Source of the DNA: Sulfurimonas sp. HSL1-2
GTDB taxonomy: Bacteria; Campylobacterota; Campylobacteria; Campylobacterales; Sulfurimonadaceae
NCBI RefSeq assembly: GCF_039645565.1
Contig: NZ_CP147914.1
Span: 372,001-436,000 of the forward strand
Direction: 5' to 3'
Length of the DNA: 64,000 nt
The notes under the pieces are model-generated. The model had not been told where the DNA came from. It saw only the letters and a program-made list of their open reading frames with translations, and did no database searches. This document shows positions 38,174 through 47,141 of the stretch, piece after piece; position 1 is the first letter of the stretch; each line of letters starts with the position of its first letter. A program made the position numbers and the translations under genes.

Positions 38174-39844
38174 TTAGGAATGATACGCCCGGTTCAGGGC
38201 GCTGAACATCGCCATAACGCCGGCGATGGTGATGTCGTTGTCGCGTCCGACACCGAAGAAGGAGCCGAAATCCTCCGTCTCGATCTCGATGTAGGCGACG
38301 GCCTTCGCCGAGGACTGCTCCCCGCAGGAGTGCTCGGCGTAGGAGCGCAGCACGAAGGCGTGCGGGAACTTCTCGGCCAGTGCCTTGCGGCAGGCGTCAA
38401 TAGGCCCGTTGCCCTGTCCCGTGCTCGTAATCTCCTCGCCTTCATAGCGGTAGGTCAGTTTGACGGTGACGATCCCGCTTTTTGACGTTTCGGAGTTGAC
38501 GGCCATATCGACGAACTCGATGTACTGCGGTACCTCGAAATAGGTCTTTTCAAAGATCCCCAGGATCTCCTCCGCCGTCAGTTCACGCCCTTCGACATCC
38601 GTGACACCCTGAACGATACGTCCGATCTCCGGGTGCATCTTCTTGGGCAGCTGGTAGCCGAATTTATCCTCGAGGATGTAGGCGACACCCCCTTTGCCCG
38701 ACTGCGAATTGATGCGGATGATGCTCTCATACGTCCGGCCGACGTCGGCCGGGTCGATCGGAAGGTACGGAACCTCCCAGAACGGCTCGCTTTTCGCACG
38801 CTGGTAGGCCAGGCCTTTGTTGATGGCATCCTGGTGGGAGCCGGAAAAGGCCGTATAGACCAGTTCGCCCACGTAGGGGTGGCGGACATGCGTCTCGATA
38901 TCCGTGCAGCGCTCGACGACGTCGACGACGGTGTTGACGTCGCCAAAATCGAGTCCGGGATCGACGCCCTGGGTGTACATGTTCAGCGCCAGGGTGATGA
39001 TGTCGACGTTCCCGGTCCGCTCGCCGTTGCTGAGCAGGGTCCCTTCGACGCGGTCGGCGCCCGCCAGCAGTGCCAGCTCGGTTGCCGCGACGGAGGTGCC
39101 GCGGTCGTTGTGCGTGTGCGTCGAGATGAGAATGTGCTCCCGGTTGTCCAGGTGGCGGCTCATCCACTCGATCTGGTCGGCATAGATGTTCGGCGTCGCC
39201 ATCTCCACCGTCGCCGGCAGGTTGATGATCACCGGACGCTCTGCGCTGATGCCCCAGCGTGCCGTCACGGCGTTACAGATCTGGGCGGCAAACTCCATCT
39301 CGGTCCCGGTAAAGCTCTCCGGCGAATACTCCAGCGTGATCTCCCCGTCAAAGTCTGCCGCACGGCTTTTGACCATGTCGACGCCTTCGAGGGCGAGGGC
39401 GGTGATGTCCTCCTGCTCTTTTTTGAAGACGATCTTGCGCTGTGCCGTCGACGTCGAGTTGTACAGGTGCACGATCGCCTTTTTGACACCCCGGAGCGCC
39501 TCGAAGGTTTTGTCGATCAGGTGCTCTCTTGCCTGGACGAGGACCTGGATGGTGACGTCGTCCGGGATCAGTTTCCGCTCTACCAGCGTGCGCAGAAAGT
39601 CGAATTCGACCTTGGACGCAGAGGGGAAGCCCACCTCGATGTGCTTGAAACCGAGTTTGAGCAGGAGGTCGAAGAGTTCAAGTTTCTGATCCAGATTCAT
39701 CGGAGTCACCAGCGCCTGGTTGCCGTCGCGCAGGTCGACGCTGCACCACAGGGGTGCTTTGTCGATGGTGTTGTCCGGCCACTGGCGTTGCGGCAAATCA
39801 ATCTTGGGGTACGGGCGGTATTTACCGCTGTGAGCATTTTTCAT
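38174..39844 (-). CDS. leuA: 2-isopropylmalate synthase (LeuA, long/type 2)
   Basis: A 556-residue enzyme that condenses acetyl-CoA with 2-oxoisovalerate in the first step of leucine synthesis. The HMGL-like barrel carries SVDLRDGNQALV (36-47) and the metal-binding THTHNDRGT; LLSNGERTGNVD follows, and the C-terminal third is the leucine-binding allosteric domain. The N-terminal PLWCSVDLRDGNQ form is that of the long group typified by actinobacterial LeuA. GGAGGA 6 bases upstream supports the ATG. It is monocistronic. Confidence 0.95.
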   Translation of the reverse strand: MKNAHSGKYRPYPKIDLPQRQWPDNTIDKAPLWCSVDLRDGNQALVTPMNLDQKLELFDLLLKLGFKHIEVGFPSASKVEFDFLRTLVERKLIPDDVTIQVLVQAREHLIDKTFEALRGVKKAIVHLYNSTSTAQRKIVFKKEQEDITALALEGVDMVKSRAADFDGEITLEYSPESFTGTEMEFAAQICNAVTARWGISAERPVIINLPATVEMATPNIYADQIEWMSRHLDNREHILISTHTHNDRGTSVAATELALLAGADRVEGTLLSNGERTGNVDIITLALNMYTQGVDPGLDFGDVNTVVDVVERCTDIETHVRHPYVGELVYTAFSGSHQDAINKGLAYQRAKSEPFWEVPYLPIDPADVGRTYESIIRINSQSGKGGVAYILEDKFGYQLPKKMHPEIGRIVQGVTDVEGRELTAEEILGIFEKTYFEVPQYIEFVDMAVNSETSKSGIVTVKLTYRYEGEEITSTGQGNGPIDACRKALAEKFPHAFVLRSYAEHSCGEQSSAKAVAYIEIETEDFGSFFGVGRDNDITIAGVMAMFSALNRAYHS

Positions 39845-39895
39845 ATGCTCCTCCTTGAACTAAAATAGTCGATCTCCTGCTAGAAATCGTGCGCA

Positions 39896-39904
39896 ATTAT
39901 AGCA
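39896..39904 (-). promoter_or_regulatory. Extended -10 promoter of leuA
   Basis: On the minus strand TGC-TATAAT stands about 52 bases before the leuA ATG. The leader between them has no obvious leucine codon run, so attenuation by a leader peptide is not indicated. Confidence 0.6.
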
Positions 39905-39976
39905 AAACTGTCACCGGGTACGGATTTGGGGTGGCGGGCGGGGGTGTTTGTTCAGTCCGCGAAAAGTTTCAGCAGG

Positions 39977-40855
39977 TCAGGGGAGGGGGAGTTCGAGGCG
40001 GAAGAGGGCCCCGCGGCCGGTGTTTTCGACGGTCAGGGAACCCTGCATCTTCTGGGCGATCTGGGTGCTCATGTAGAGGCCGATTCCGGTCCCTTTGTCG
40101 TCGCGTTTGGTCGTGAAGTTGGGCTTGAAGATTTCATCAAGCAGCTCCGGGTCGATCCCGCCGGCACTGTCCTCCACCTCGATGTAGATATGCGCTCCTT
40201 TTTTGTAAAAACGGATGTGGATCTCGCGCGCTTGGCTCTCGCGTTCGATAAAGGCATCCTTCGCGTTGGCGAGGAGGTTGAGCAGGAGGTGTTTGAACTC
40301 GTTTTCGATCCCGGAGACGATGACCTCGCGCCCCTCTTCGACGGTGACGGCGATGTTGTTGCGCAGCATCTCGTCGTGAACCAGCAGCAGGACCGACTGG
40401 GTACAGCGTTTGAGCCCGAAAGGGCCGCTCTCCTTGTCCGGACGGAAGAAGGTACGGAACTCGCTCAGCGTCGAGACCATGTGGGTGATCTGCTCCTGGA
40501 TATCCTCGACGAACTTTTCGACGTACTCCAGCGTGACGTCCCCGGCCTCGAAGTCCATCTTCAGCAGGTCGCCGTACATGGAGAGTGCGTTGAGGGGCTG
40601 TTTCCACTGGTGGGCGACGGCATCCATCATCTCGCCCATGGCCGCCATCTTCGCCTGGTTCTGCAGCACTTTTTCACGTTCCAGACGCTTGTTGATCTCT
40701 TCGATAACCCGCGATTCCAGCATGTGTTCGCGTGCAGACCCTTCGGTGGTGTAGCTTTCGATCAGGAGTTCGATCTTTTCGCGCAATCCGTTGTCACACT
40801 GTCTTGACAGGGTCAGGATGTCGTCGATTAGTGTCTGGGTTTTTGGCGGTTTCAC
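39977..40855 (-). CDS. Orphan sensor histidine kinase, soluble
   Basis: A 292-residue kinase. The phosphoacceptor His82 lies in AMGEMMDAVAHQWKQPLNAL, a form common in Campylobacterota kinases. The N box HLLLNLLANAKDAF, G1 DSAGGID, F box PNFTTK and G2 GTGIGLYMS follow. The first 80 residues are helical and charged with no membrane segment or known sensor domain, so it should be cytoplasmic. No response regulator is adjacent. Its signal is unknown. Confidence 0.88.
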   Translation of the reverse strand: MKPPKTQTLIDDILTLSRQCDNGLREKIELLIESYTTEGSAREHMLESRVIEEINKRLEREKVLQNQAKMAAMGEMMDAVAHQWKQPLNALSMYGDLLKMDFEAGDVTLEYVEKFVEDIQEQITHMVSTLSEFRTFFRPDKESGPFGLKRCTQSVLLLVHDEMLRNNIAVTVEEGREVIVSGIENEFKHLLLNLLANAKDAFIERESQAREIHIRFYKKGAHIYIEVEDSAGGIDPELLDEIFKPNFTTKRDDKGTGIGLYMSTQIAQKMQGSLTVENTGRGALFRLELPLP

Positions 40856-40981
40856 TCGTTCCTGTCTCTGATTCGAAAAATGTTCTGAATATATGTTTTA
40901 TTTATAGCGAAACTAGGATAAAGCGGGGCTGATTTTAGCGGAAAAAAACAAGAGGAGTTTACCCCCGTAACGGGGGTAGGA

Positions 40982-42412
40982 TTAGCACTGGTAAGTGGTT
41001 TTGAATTCGTAGGCAGTCGGGCGGCCTTCGTCCGGCCATACGTCGCGCTCGAATTTGTAGTGCTGGTATGCTTCGATGAACTCTTCCGTGAAGACCGGCT
41101 TGAGGAAGTCATTGTCTGCGATGAGACCTTCCAGCGCTTCGCGGAGGGTATGCGGCATTTGCGGGATACCTTTTGCACGGATCTCGTCGAGGGTCAGTTC
41201 AAAGAGGTCTTCGTCCATCGGACCGACCGGAATGTCAGCGTTTTTGATACCGTCGAGACCGGCCATCATCATGACGGCGAAGGCGAGGTAAGGACAAGCT
41301 GTAGAGTCCGGGAAACGCATCTCAATACGTGTCGCTTTTTCACCTGCACCGTACGGGATACGGCAGGAAGCAGAACGGTTCTGGCTGGAGTACGTCAGGA
41401 TGCTCGGTGCTTCGAAGCCCGGGATAAGACGCTTGTAGGAGTTGGTAGATGCGTTGGTGAACGCCGCAACCGCTTTAGCGTGTTTGAAGATACCGCCGAT
41501 GTAGTTGAGTGCCATCTCGGAGAGGTTAGCGTAGTTTCCTTCTTTGTAGAAGAGGTTCTTACCGTCTTTCCACAGGGACTGGTGCGTGTGCATACCGTTA
41601 CCGTTGTCACCGAAGAGCGGCTTCGGCATGAAGGTTGCTGTTTTGCCGTTGAGGTGTGCGACCATTTTGACGACATACTTGTACTTCTGGACGTTGTCCG
41701 CAGCACCGATGATGTCGGAGAAGACGATACCGATCTCGCCCTGGCCCTGTGCAACTTCGTGGTGACCCAGAACGACTTCGAGACCGACCTGCTCGAGGAC
41801 CATCATCATTTCGGCACGGAGGTCGACCATGGAGTCAGTCGGCGCTACCGGGAAGTAACCACCTTTTGTGCCCGGGCGGTGACCCGTGTTGTAGGTCTCT
41901 TCGAAACGGGTGTTGGAGTTCCACTCACCTTCTTCGGTGTCGATGCGGTAGCCCGCTTCGTTGATGGAGTCGACAAAGTGGACTTCGTCGAAGATGAAGA
42001 ATTCGTTTTCCGGTCCGAAGTAAGCTGCATCGGCGATACCGAGATCTTCAGCGTGTTTCAGGGCTTTTTTCGCGATGGAACGCGGGCATTTTTCGTAGAG
42101 TTCGCCTTTATAGATATCAAAGACGTCACAGAAGACGATAATGGTCGGATCAGCTGTAAAAGGGTCGAGGAATGCCGTCGGTACGTCCGGCTTGAGGAGC
42201 ATGTCAGAGCGGTTGATCGGCTGCCATGCTTCGATGGAAGAACCGTCGAAAGGGAATCCGTTTGTCAGGTTGCCTTCATTGACGGCGCTCATGCGGTACG
42301 TGAGGTGGTGCCATGCCCCTTTGATGTCTGTGAAACGGAGATCGACGAACTGTACGTCGTTCTCTTCACAGTATTTAAAGAACTCGTCAATGTTGTTAAC
42401 GAATTTGCCCAT
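40982..42412 (-). CDS. glnA: Glutamine synthetase, type I
   Basis: GlnA, 476 residues, makes glutamine from glutamate, ammonia and ATP and forms a dodecamer. [11 protein letters not shown] near residue 55 and the [22 protein letters not shown] block (split by the active site) are typical. The loop that carries the adenylylated Tyr in E. coli (NLYDL) reads DLFEL here, with Phe404 in its place, so regulation by adenylylation should not operate. SD GGAGAAAT precedes the ATG. Confidence 0.97.
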   Translation of the reverse strand: MGKFVNNIDEFFKYCEENDVQFVDLRFTDIKGAWHHLTYRMSAVNEGNLTNGFPFDGSSIEAWQPINRSDMLLKPDVPTAFLDPFTADPTIIVFCDVFDIYKGELYEKCPRSIAKKALKHAEDLGIADAAYFGPENEFFIFDEVHFVDSINEAGYRIDTEEGEWNSNTRFEETYNTGHRPGTKGGYFPVAPTDSMVDLRAEMMMVLEQVGLEVVLGHHEVAQGQGEIGIVFSDIIGAADNVQKYKYVVKMVAHLNGKTATFMPKPLFGDNGNGMHTHQSLWKDGKNLFYKEGNYANLSEMALNYIGGIFKHAKAVAAFTNASTNSYKRLIPGFEAPSILTYSSQNRSASCRIPYGAGEKATRIEMRFPDSTACPYLAFAVMMMAGLDGIKNADIPVGPMDEDLFELTLDEIRAKGIPQMPHTLREALEGLIADNDFLKPVFTEEFIEAYQHYKFERDVWPDEGRPTAYEFKTTYQC

Positions 42413-42442
42413 TGATTTCTCCTGAGGTGATAATTTGCGGTA

Positions 42443-42448
42443 AGTATA
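42443..42448 (-). promoter_or_regulatory. -10 box of glnA promoter
   Basis: TATACT on the minus strand, 30 bases before the glnA ATG. I see no GG-N10-GC sigma-54 element at the expected spacing, so control by sigma-54 is not supported here. Confidence 0.45.
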
Positions 42449-42538
42449 TCTGAATGTCCTTTACGCTTGAGAAAACAGTGTGGACAAAATTTAGGCAATT
42501 TGTCGCTTTTTGTAGGGAAATGGGGAGATTGAAGCGTG

Positions 42539-43318
42539 TTACAGCGGCGTGCTGTAGGCTTTCCTGTTACGGAAGTATACACATTCGGTGTACCCTGCTT
42601 CCCGTGCAAGGGCCTCTGCCTCATCTCTGAACAGGCCGATCTGTCCCGGCGCATGCGCATCGGAGCCGAAGGTGACGGGGATGCCCCGTTCAAAAGCGGC
42701 CCTGAGCAGTTCCGGGGAGGGGTAGGCTTCGGCGACGGGTTTGCGGTAGCCCGCGACGTTGATCTCCATCGTCATCCCCGCCGCGGCGACGGCATCGAGG
42801 GCAGAACCCGCGATGGAGACGATATCGCGTTCGGGCATGAATTTGAAGACCTTGATGAGGTCGAGGTGGCCGACGATGTCAAAGTGGCCGCTTTTGGCCA
42901 TTGCTTCGACCTGGCCGAAGTAGCGTTCCCAGATGACGTCGATATTTTCGTGCGCGTACTGGCCGATGAACTCGGGGTTGTCGAAGCCCCAATCGTCGAG
43001 GAAGTGCACGGAACCGATAAGGTAGTCGACATCGGCGTCCAGCACCCTCTCGTCCATATGCCCTTCGAGGTAGTCGACTTCGTAGCCGAAAAGGATGTCG
43101 ATGCTGCCCTCGTACTTAGCCCGCGCGTCCATGACCATGGCGTGGTAGTGCTCCATCTCCTCGAATTGCATGCGGTACTTTGGGTCGAACGCCATCGGGG
43201 CGTGGTCGGAAAAACCGAAAACGTCGATGCCCGCAGCGATGGCCGCCTGGACATATTCGTCGACGGTGCCTTCGGCATGGTTGCAGAGTGTCGTATGGTT
43301 GTGCAGGTCGATTTTCAT
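42539..43318 (-). CDS. hisK: Histidinol-phosphatase, PHP family
   Basis: A 259-residue PHP-domain phosphatase that removes phosphate from histidinol phosphate in histidine synthesis. Metal ligands are seen in DLHNHT (His6, His8), SDHAP, GYEVDY, SVHF, GHLD and the late GSDAHAP. The family call as histidinol-phosphatase rests on length and the FSDHAPM and IGSVHFL blocks; another PHP phosphoesterase is possible. It is monocistronic, between glnA and the divergent trhP. Confidence 0.85.
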   Translation of the reverse strand: MKIDLHNHTTLCNHAEGTVDEYVQAAIAAGIDVFGFSDHAPMAFDPKYRMQFEEMEHYHAMVMDARAKYEGSIDILFGYEVDYLEGHMDERVLDADVDYLIGSVHFLDDWGFDNPEFIGQYAHENIDVIWERYFGQVEAMAKSGHFDIVGHLDLIKVFKFMPERDIVSIAGSALDAVAAAGMTMEINVAGYRKPVAEAYPSPELLRAAFERGIPVTFGSDAHAPGQIGLFRDEAEALAREAGYTECVYFRNRKAYSTPL

Positions 43319-43344
43319 AGCTTGAATCCCATATTAGTTATGCC

Positions 43345-43350
43345 ATTATA
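43345..43350 (-). promoter_or_regulatory. -10 box of the histidinol-phosphatase promoter
   Basis: TATAAT on the minus strand, 26 bases before the ATG. A TAAAAT at 43374-43379 on the plus strand, 25 bases before trhP, may serve the divergent gene. Confidence 0.5.
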
Positions 43351-43404
43351 GGGTGCGTATCAAGAAGGTCGGGTAAAATACGCAAAAAGATTCAAAGAAA
43401 AAGA

Positions 43405-44694
43405 ATGCATAAAGTTGAACTACTCTCCCCGGCGGGCAACCTGGAGAAACTCAAGATCGCGATCGACTTCGGGGCCGATGCCGTCTACGGCGGGGTCAGC
43501 CACTTCTCGCTACGGATCCGTTCGGGCAAAGAATTTACGATGGAGAGCTTCAAAGAGGGGATCGACTACGCCCATGCGCGGGGCAAAAAGGTCTACACGA
43601 CCATCAACGGCTTCCCCTTCAACTCCCAGCTGAACCTGCTGGAGAAGCACATCCTTGCGATGGCGGAGCTGGAACCGGACGCCTTTATCGTCGCGACCCC
43701 GGGCGTCCTTCAGCTGGCGCACAAACTCGCGCCGCAGATCCCGCTGCACCTCTCGACCCAGGCCAACGTCATGAACGTGCTGGACGCCAAGGTCTACTAC
43801 GAGATGGGGGCGCGCCGCATCATTGCCGCCCGGGAGATCTCGCTCAGAGATCTTAAACAGATCAAAACGGAGCTGCCGGACCTTGAGCTCGAGGTCTTCG
43901 TCCACGGCTCGATGTGTTTCGCCTACAGCGGGCGCTGCCTCATCTCGACCGTGCAGAGCGGCCGGGTCCCCAACCGCGGCAGCTGCGCCAACGACTGCCG
44001 CTTTCCCTATGAGCTCTACGCGGCGAACCCGGAGACGGGGACGCTGTTCCGGCTGGAAGAGGACCCGGGCATCGGGACCTATATCATGAACTCGAAGGAT
44101 CTCAACCTCGCCTCGCATATCAAGGAGATCATCGATGCCGGTGCGGTCGACTCGCTCAAGATCGAGGGGCGGACGAAGGCAAGCTACTATGCCGCCATCA
44201 CGGCCAAGGCGTACCGTATGGCCATCGATGACTATTATGCGGGGCTGGAACCGAGCGAACGCTACCAGGAGGAGCTGAACACGATGCAGAACCGCGGTTT
44301 TACCGACGCCTACCTCGTCAACCGCCCCTTCGAGAAACACGACACCCAGAGCCTCGATTTCACGATGCAGATGGGGACGCACCAGGTAAGCGGCATGGTC
44401 ACCGAAGACGGCGAACATTTCCTCTGCAAGTACACGACCCGTCCCGGGGACGAGGCGGAGATCGTTGCGCCTTCCGACGCCGTTCTCTCTCCCTATACGA
44501 ACGAGTACGGTTCGATCTACGAGCGCGACGGCCGCTGGTATGTCCGTTTTGACAAGCTCGTCGCGGAAAACGGCCGGGAGTGGGAAGCGGTGCACAGCGG
44601 CAACGTCAACCCCATCGCTCTGCCGGGCAGACTGCCCCAATACTGCTTCCTGCGTATCCCCGCCGACGGGATCGACCAGTCGCCGCCCGTATAG
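43405..44694 (+). CDS. trhP: U32 family tRNA uridine-34 hydroxylase TrhP
   Basis: A 429-residue protein close to E. coli YegQ/TrhP. It starts VELLSPAGNLEKLKIAIDFGADAVYGG and has the hallmark VHGSMCFAYSGRCLIS, followed by GSCANDCRFPYE; these four Cys likely hold an iron-sulfur cluster. YIMNSKDL and SLKIEGRTKASYY are also conserved. TrhP uses prephenate to hydroxylate U34 of some tRNAs. Databases often call it a U32 peptidase, and no protease function is implied here. Confidence 0.9.
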   Translation: MHKVELLSPAGNLEKLKIAIDFGADAVYGGVSHFSLRIRSGKEFTMESFKEGIDYAHARGKKVYTTINGFPFNSQLNLLEKHILAMAELEPDAFIVATPGVLQLAHKLAPQIPLHLSTQANVMNVLDAKVYYEMGARRIIAAREISLRDLKQIKTELPDLELEVFVHGSMCFAYSGRCLISTVQSGRVPNRGSCANDCRFPYELYAANPETGTLFRLEEDPGIGTYIMNSKDLNLASHIKEIIDAGAVDSLKIEGRTKASYYAAITAKAYRMAIDDYYAGLEPSERYQEELNTMQNRGFTDAYLVNRPFEKHDTQSLDFTMQMGTHQVSGMVTEDGEHFLCKYTTRPGDEAEIVAPSDAVLSPYTNEYGSIYERDGRWYVRFDKLVAENGREWEAVHSGNVNPIALPGRLPQYCFLRIPADGIDQSPPV

Positions 44695-44724
44695 CGGCGC
44701 CGCTAACGCCCGCCGTGAATTCGG

Positions 44725-44730
44725 TATAAT
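44725..44730 (+). promoter_or_regulatory. -10 box of purE promoter
   Basis: TATAAT, 27 bases before the purE ATG and 30 bases after the trhP stop. No PurR-like palindrome is evident. Confidence 0.5.
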
Positions 44731-44757
44731 TCCGCATCCAAAACAGAAGGGCATGAA

Positions 44758-45252
44758 ATGAAATTCGTTTCTATCATTATCGGATCCAAGAGTGACTATG
44801 ACGTCATGAAGTCGTGCGCGGATACGCTGGAAACTTTCGGCGTGCAGTATGAGCTGATTATCTCTTCGGCGCACCGTTCGCCGGAACGTACCAAAGAGTA
44901 CATCCGCGAAGCGGAAGAGAAGGGGGCCCAGGTCTTCATCGCAGCGGCAGGCATGGCGGCGCACCTTGCGGGTGTCCTGGCGTCCAAAACGGTCAAACCG
45001 ATCATCGGCGTGCCGATGAGCGCCTCGGCGCTGAGCGGGATCGACGCGCTCCTCTCCACCGTCCAGATGCCGGCAGGCATGCCGGTCGCGACCGTGGCCA
45101 TCGGGAAAGCGGGTGCGATCAACTCGGCCTACCTCGCGATGCAGATCATGGCCCTTGAGAACGAGGACCTGCGCATCAAGCTCCAGGAAGACCGTGTCGC
45201 CAAGGCGAAAAAAGTCGAGATGGACTCCCTCGAGATCGAGACCAAACTGTAA
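44758..45252 (+). CDS. purE: 5-(carboxyamino)imidazole ribonucleotide mutase
   Basis: PurE class I, 164 residues, moves the carboxyl group from N5-CAIR to CAIR in purine synthesis. IIGSKSDYDVMKSC, SSAHRSPERT (catalytic His) and AAAGMAAHLAGVLASK are conserved. The class I enzyme implies that PurK exists elsewhere in the genome. The DUF89 gene begins on the very next base after the stop, so the two are cotranscribed. Confidence 0.97.
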   Translation: MKFVSIIIGSKSDYDVMKSCADTLETFGVQYELIISSAHRSPERTKEYIREAEEKGAQVFIAAAGMAAHLAGVLASKTVKPIIGVPMSASALSGIDALLSTVQMPAGMPVATVAIGKAGAINSAYLAMQIMALENEDLRIKLQEDRVAKAKKVEMDSLEIETKL

Positions 45253-46110
45253 ATGAAAATCGAAAATGCCTGCGTCGAGTGTATCATCGGTCAAAGTCTG
45301 CGTGTAGCAGACGCGATCGGTGCCGACGCGGCACTTCGCAAGAAAATCAATGATGACGTTTTGGCAATGTCGAAAGATTTCGATTTTGCCAAGTCGCCGC
45401 CGGAAGTCGCCCGGGAGGTCTACGAACACCTTGCCGTGCTCGCCGGGAAAAAAGACCTCTACGATGAGGTCAAGCGCCACTCCTCCGAAAAAGCGAAAAC
45501 CTTCATCCCTTTCCTGCGCGAACAGATCGCTAAGGCCGAAGATCCCTTCCTGACGGCTGTCAAAGTCGGCGTCGCGGGCAACGTCATCGACCTTGCGGCC
45601 GAAGTCTCCTTCGACCTCGATACGGAAATAGACAAGCTTTTCCATACCCACTTTGCCCACGACGACGTGGATGCGTTGCGCGAGCGCCTCGCCGCTGCAA
45701 AGACGCTGCTCTATATCGGCGACAATGCCGGCGAGCATCTCTTCGACGCCCTGGCTATCGAAGCCATCGCGGCGCTCTACCCGCAGCTCGCGATCACCTA
45801 CATGACCCGCGGCAAGCCGATCATCAACGACGTCACCTTCGACGAGGCGATGGCGGACGGGTTGGCGGAGGTCGCCGACCTCGTCGACAGCGGCGTCGAC
45901 ACCCCGGGCTTCGTCTACGAACGTGCCAGCACAGCGGCGCAGCACCTTTTCGATACGAGCGACGTGGTGCTCACCAAGGGGATGGGCAACTACGAATGCC
46001 TCTCCCCCGCACCGCGCAGCGACCTCGTGTACCTGCTCAAGGTCAAATGCAACGTCGTCTCCCGCTCCATCGGGGCGGAGATCGGCAGCATTATCTGCAA
46101 ACTCGTCTGA
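45253..46110 (+). CDS. DUF89/ARMT1-like family protein
   Basis: A 285-residue protein of the DUF89 family, members of which are metal-dependent phosphatases thought to remove harmful sugar phosphates. The N-terminal CVECIIGQ with a Cys pair (Cys8 and Cys11) is typical of the small prokaryotic group. The active-site block LLYIGDNAGEHLFDALAIE and the late VVLTKGMGNYECLS are clear. It abuts purE without a gap; a damage-control role in purine or ribose phosphate metabolism is plausible but is inference. Confidence 0.85.
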   Translation: MKIENACVECIIGQSLRVADAIGADAALRKKINDDVLAMSKDFDFAKSPPEVAREVYEHLAVLAGKKDLYDEVKRHSSEKAKTFIPFLREQIAKAEDPFLTAVKVGVAGNVIDLAAEVSFDLDTEIDKLFHTHFAHDDVDALRERLAAAKTLLYIGDNAGEHLFDALAIEAIAALYPQLAITYMTRGKPIINDVTFDEAMADGLAEVADLVDSGVDTPGFVYERASTAAQHLFDTSDVVLTKGMGNYECLSPAPRSDLVYLLKVKCNVVSRSIGAEIGSIICKLV

Positions 46111-46177
46111 CGTACCGCCCGCTTTTCGGGCCTCCACACTCATTTATGGTATGGTTTTATTTACGAAAGGAACAGTC

Positions 46178-46501
46178 ATGACGGGTGAAATGATGATCAA
46201 GTATATTGTGCTCTGCGACGGCGATCTGGAGATCAGCGTCACGCTGGCGGATCTGCTGCAGAACGAAGCGGTTGCGCGGGCAATCAAAAATGCCTATGCC
46301 AAGGGCAAAAGGGATATCGAGGCCGTGGTGACGGACCCCGGTGCGTTGACGATCAAGAATAAAAAGGCGCTCCAGACGGTGACCATCCCCAAAGAGAGTT
46401 TCATGGATGCGCTGACCCTCGCCGAAGAGGATGCAAAAGCGAAAAAACTGCTCAAGAAGGGGTGCGACCGCATCGAGATCGTCGACATCGAGACCCTCTG
46501 A
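46178..46501 (+). CDS. Hypothetical protein, 107 residues
   Basis: I do not recognise it. The protein is soluble, mixed alpha/beta and rich in Lys and Asp/Glu, starting MTGEMMIKYIVLCDGDLEI and ending RIEIVDIETL. There is no signal peptide and no obvious motif. The ATG has AAGGA 8 bases before it. A small GCCCG/CGGGC hairpin lies upstream after the DUF89 stop. The HAD gene starts one base after its stop, which suggests coupled translation. Confidence 0.65.
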   Translation: MTGEMMIKYIVLCDGDLEISVTLADLLQNEAVARAIKNAYAKGKRDIEAVVTDPGALTIKNKKALQTVTIPKESFMDALTLAEEDAKAKKLLKKGCDRIEIVDIETL

Positions 46502-46502
46502 C

Positions 46503-47141
46503 GTGCGGCAGAAAAAGTACATTCTCTTCGACAACGACGGCGTACTTGTCGAAACGGAGGCGTGGTATTTCCGGGCCAACGTCGAAATCCTGAAAACCAT
46601 GGGCATCACCCTTGAAGAGGCGCGTTACCGCGAGATCATGATCAACGGCCAGAGTGCTTTTCTGCTGGCGGAGGAGGCGGGGTACGACTCCGAAACGGTC
46701 GAAGCGGCCCGCAGCAGGCGGAACGAGCTCTACCAGTACTACCTGCAGACCGAGGAGATCGCCATCCCAGGGGTGCACGAGGTCCTGGATGCCCTCAAAG
46801 CGCGCTACCGGATGGGCATTGTCACCTCGGCACGGCGGGAGGATTTTGAACTGATCCATGCCGGCAGAGGGATCACGGACAGTATGGAGTTCGTACTCTG
46901 CAGCGGCGAATACGCCCGGGCGAAACCCTACCCCGATCCCTATCTGAAAGGGTTGGAACTGCTCGGCGGCGCGAAGCATGAAGCTGTTGTCGTCGAGGAT
47001 TCGCAGCGGGGACTGCGTTCGGCGGTGAGTGCCGGCATTGACTGCGTCATCGTGGATAACGCCTTTACGGCGCAGCACGACTTCTCAGCTGCGACCCACC
47101 GCATCAATACGATCGAAGGGCTGTTGGCGCTCCTGGATTAA
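46503..47141 (+). CDS. HAD-superfamily hydrolase (beta-phosphoglucomutase/phosphatase-like)
   Basis: A 212-residue HAD protein starting at GTG. Motif I is ILFDNDGVLVETE (nucleophile Asp10, acid/base Asp12), motif II is IVTSARR, motif III is the Lys in ARAKPYPDPYL, and motif IV is VVEDSQRGL. A helical C1 cap lies between I and II, as in phosphoglycolate phosphatase and beta-phosphoglucomutase relatives. The substrate cannot be told. Its last 4 bases overlap the end of the convergent proB. Confidence 0.85.
   Translation: MRQKKYILFDNDGVLVETEAWYFRANVEILKTMGITLEEARYREIMINGQSAFLLAEEAGYDSETVEAARSRRNELYQYYLQTEEIAIPGVHEVLDALKARYRMGIVTSARREDFELIHAGRGITDSMEFVLCSGEYARAKPYPDPYLKGLELLGGAKHEAVVVEDSQRGLRSAVSAGIDCVIVDNAFTAQHDFSAATHRINTIEGLLALLD

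Noticed and set aside
39845..39976. Leader peptide attenuator for leuA
   Set aside because: The leader between the -10 box and the ATG contains no short frame with a run of Leu codons and no terminator hairpin.
42413..42538. Sigma-54 or NtrC-type control of glnA
   Set aside because: No GG-N10-GC element at proper spacing could be found; a sigma-70-like -10 is present instead.
43510..46143. An 877-codon open frame antisense to trhP, purE and the DUF89 gene
   Set aside because: It spans three well-recognised genes on the other strand and is Val/Arg/Asp-rich shadow sequence.
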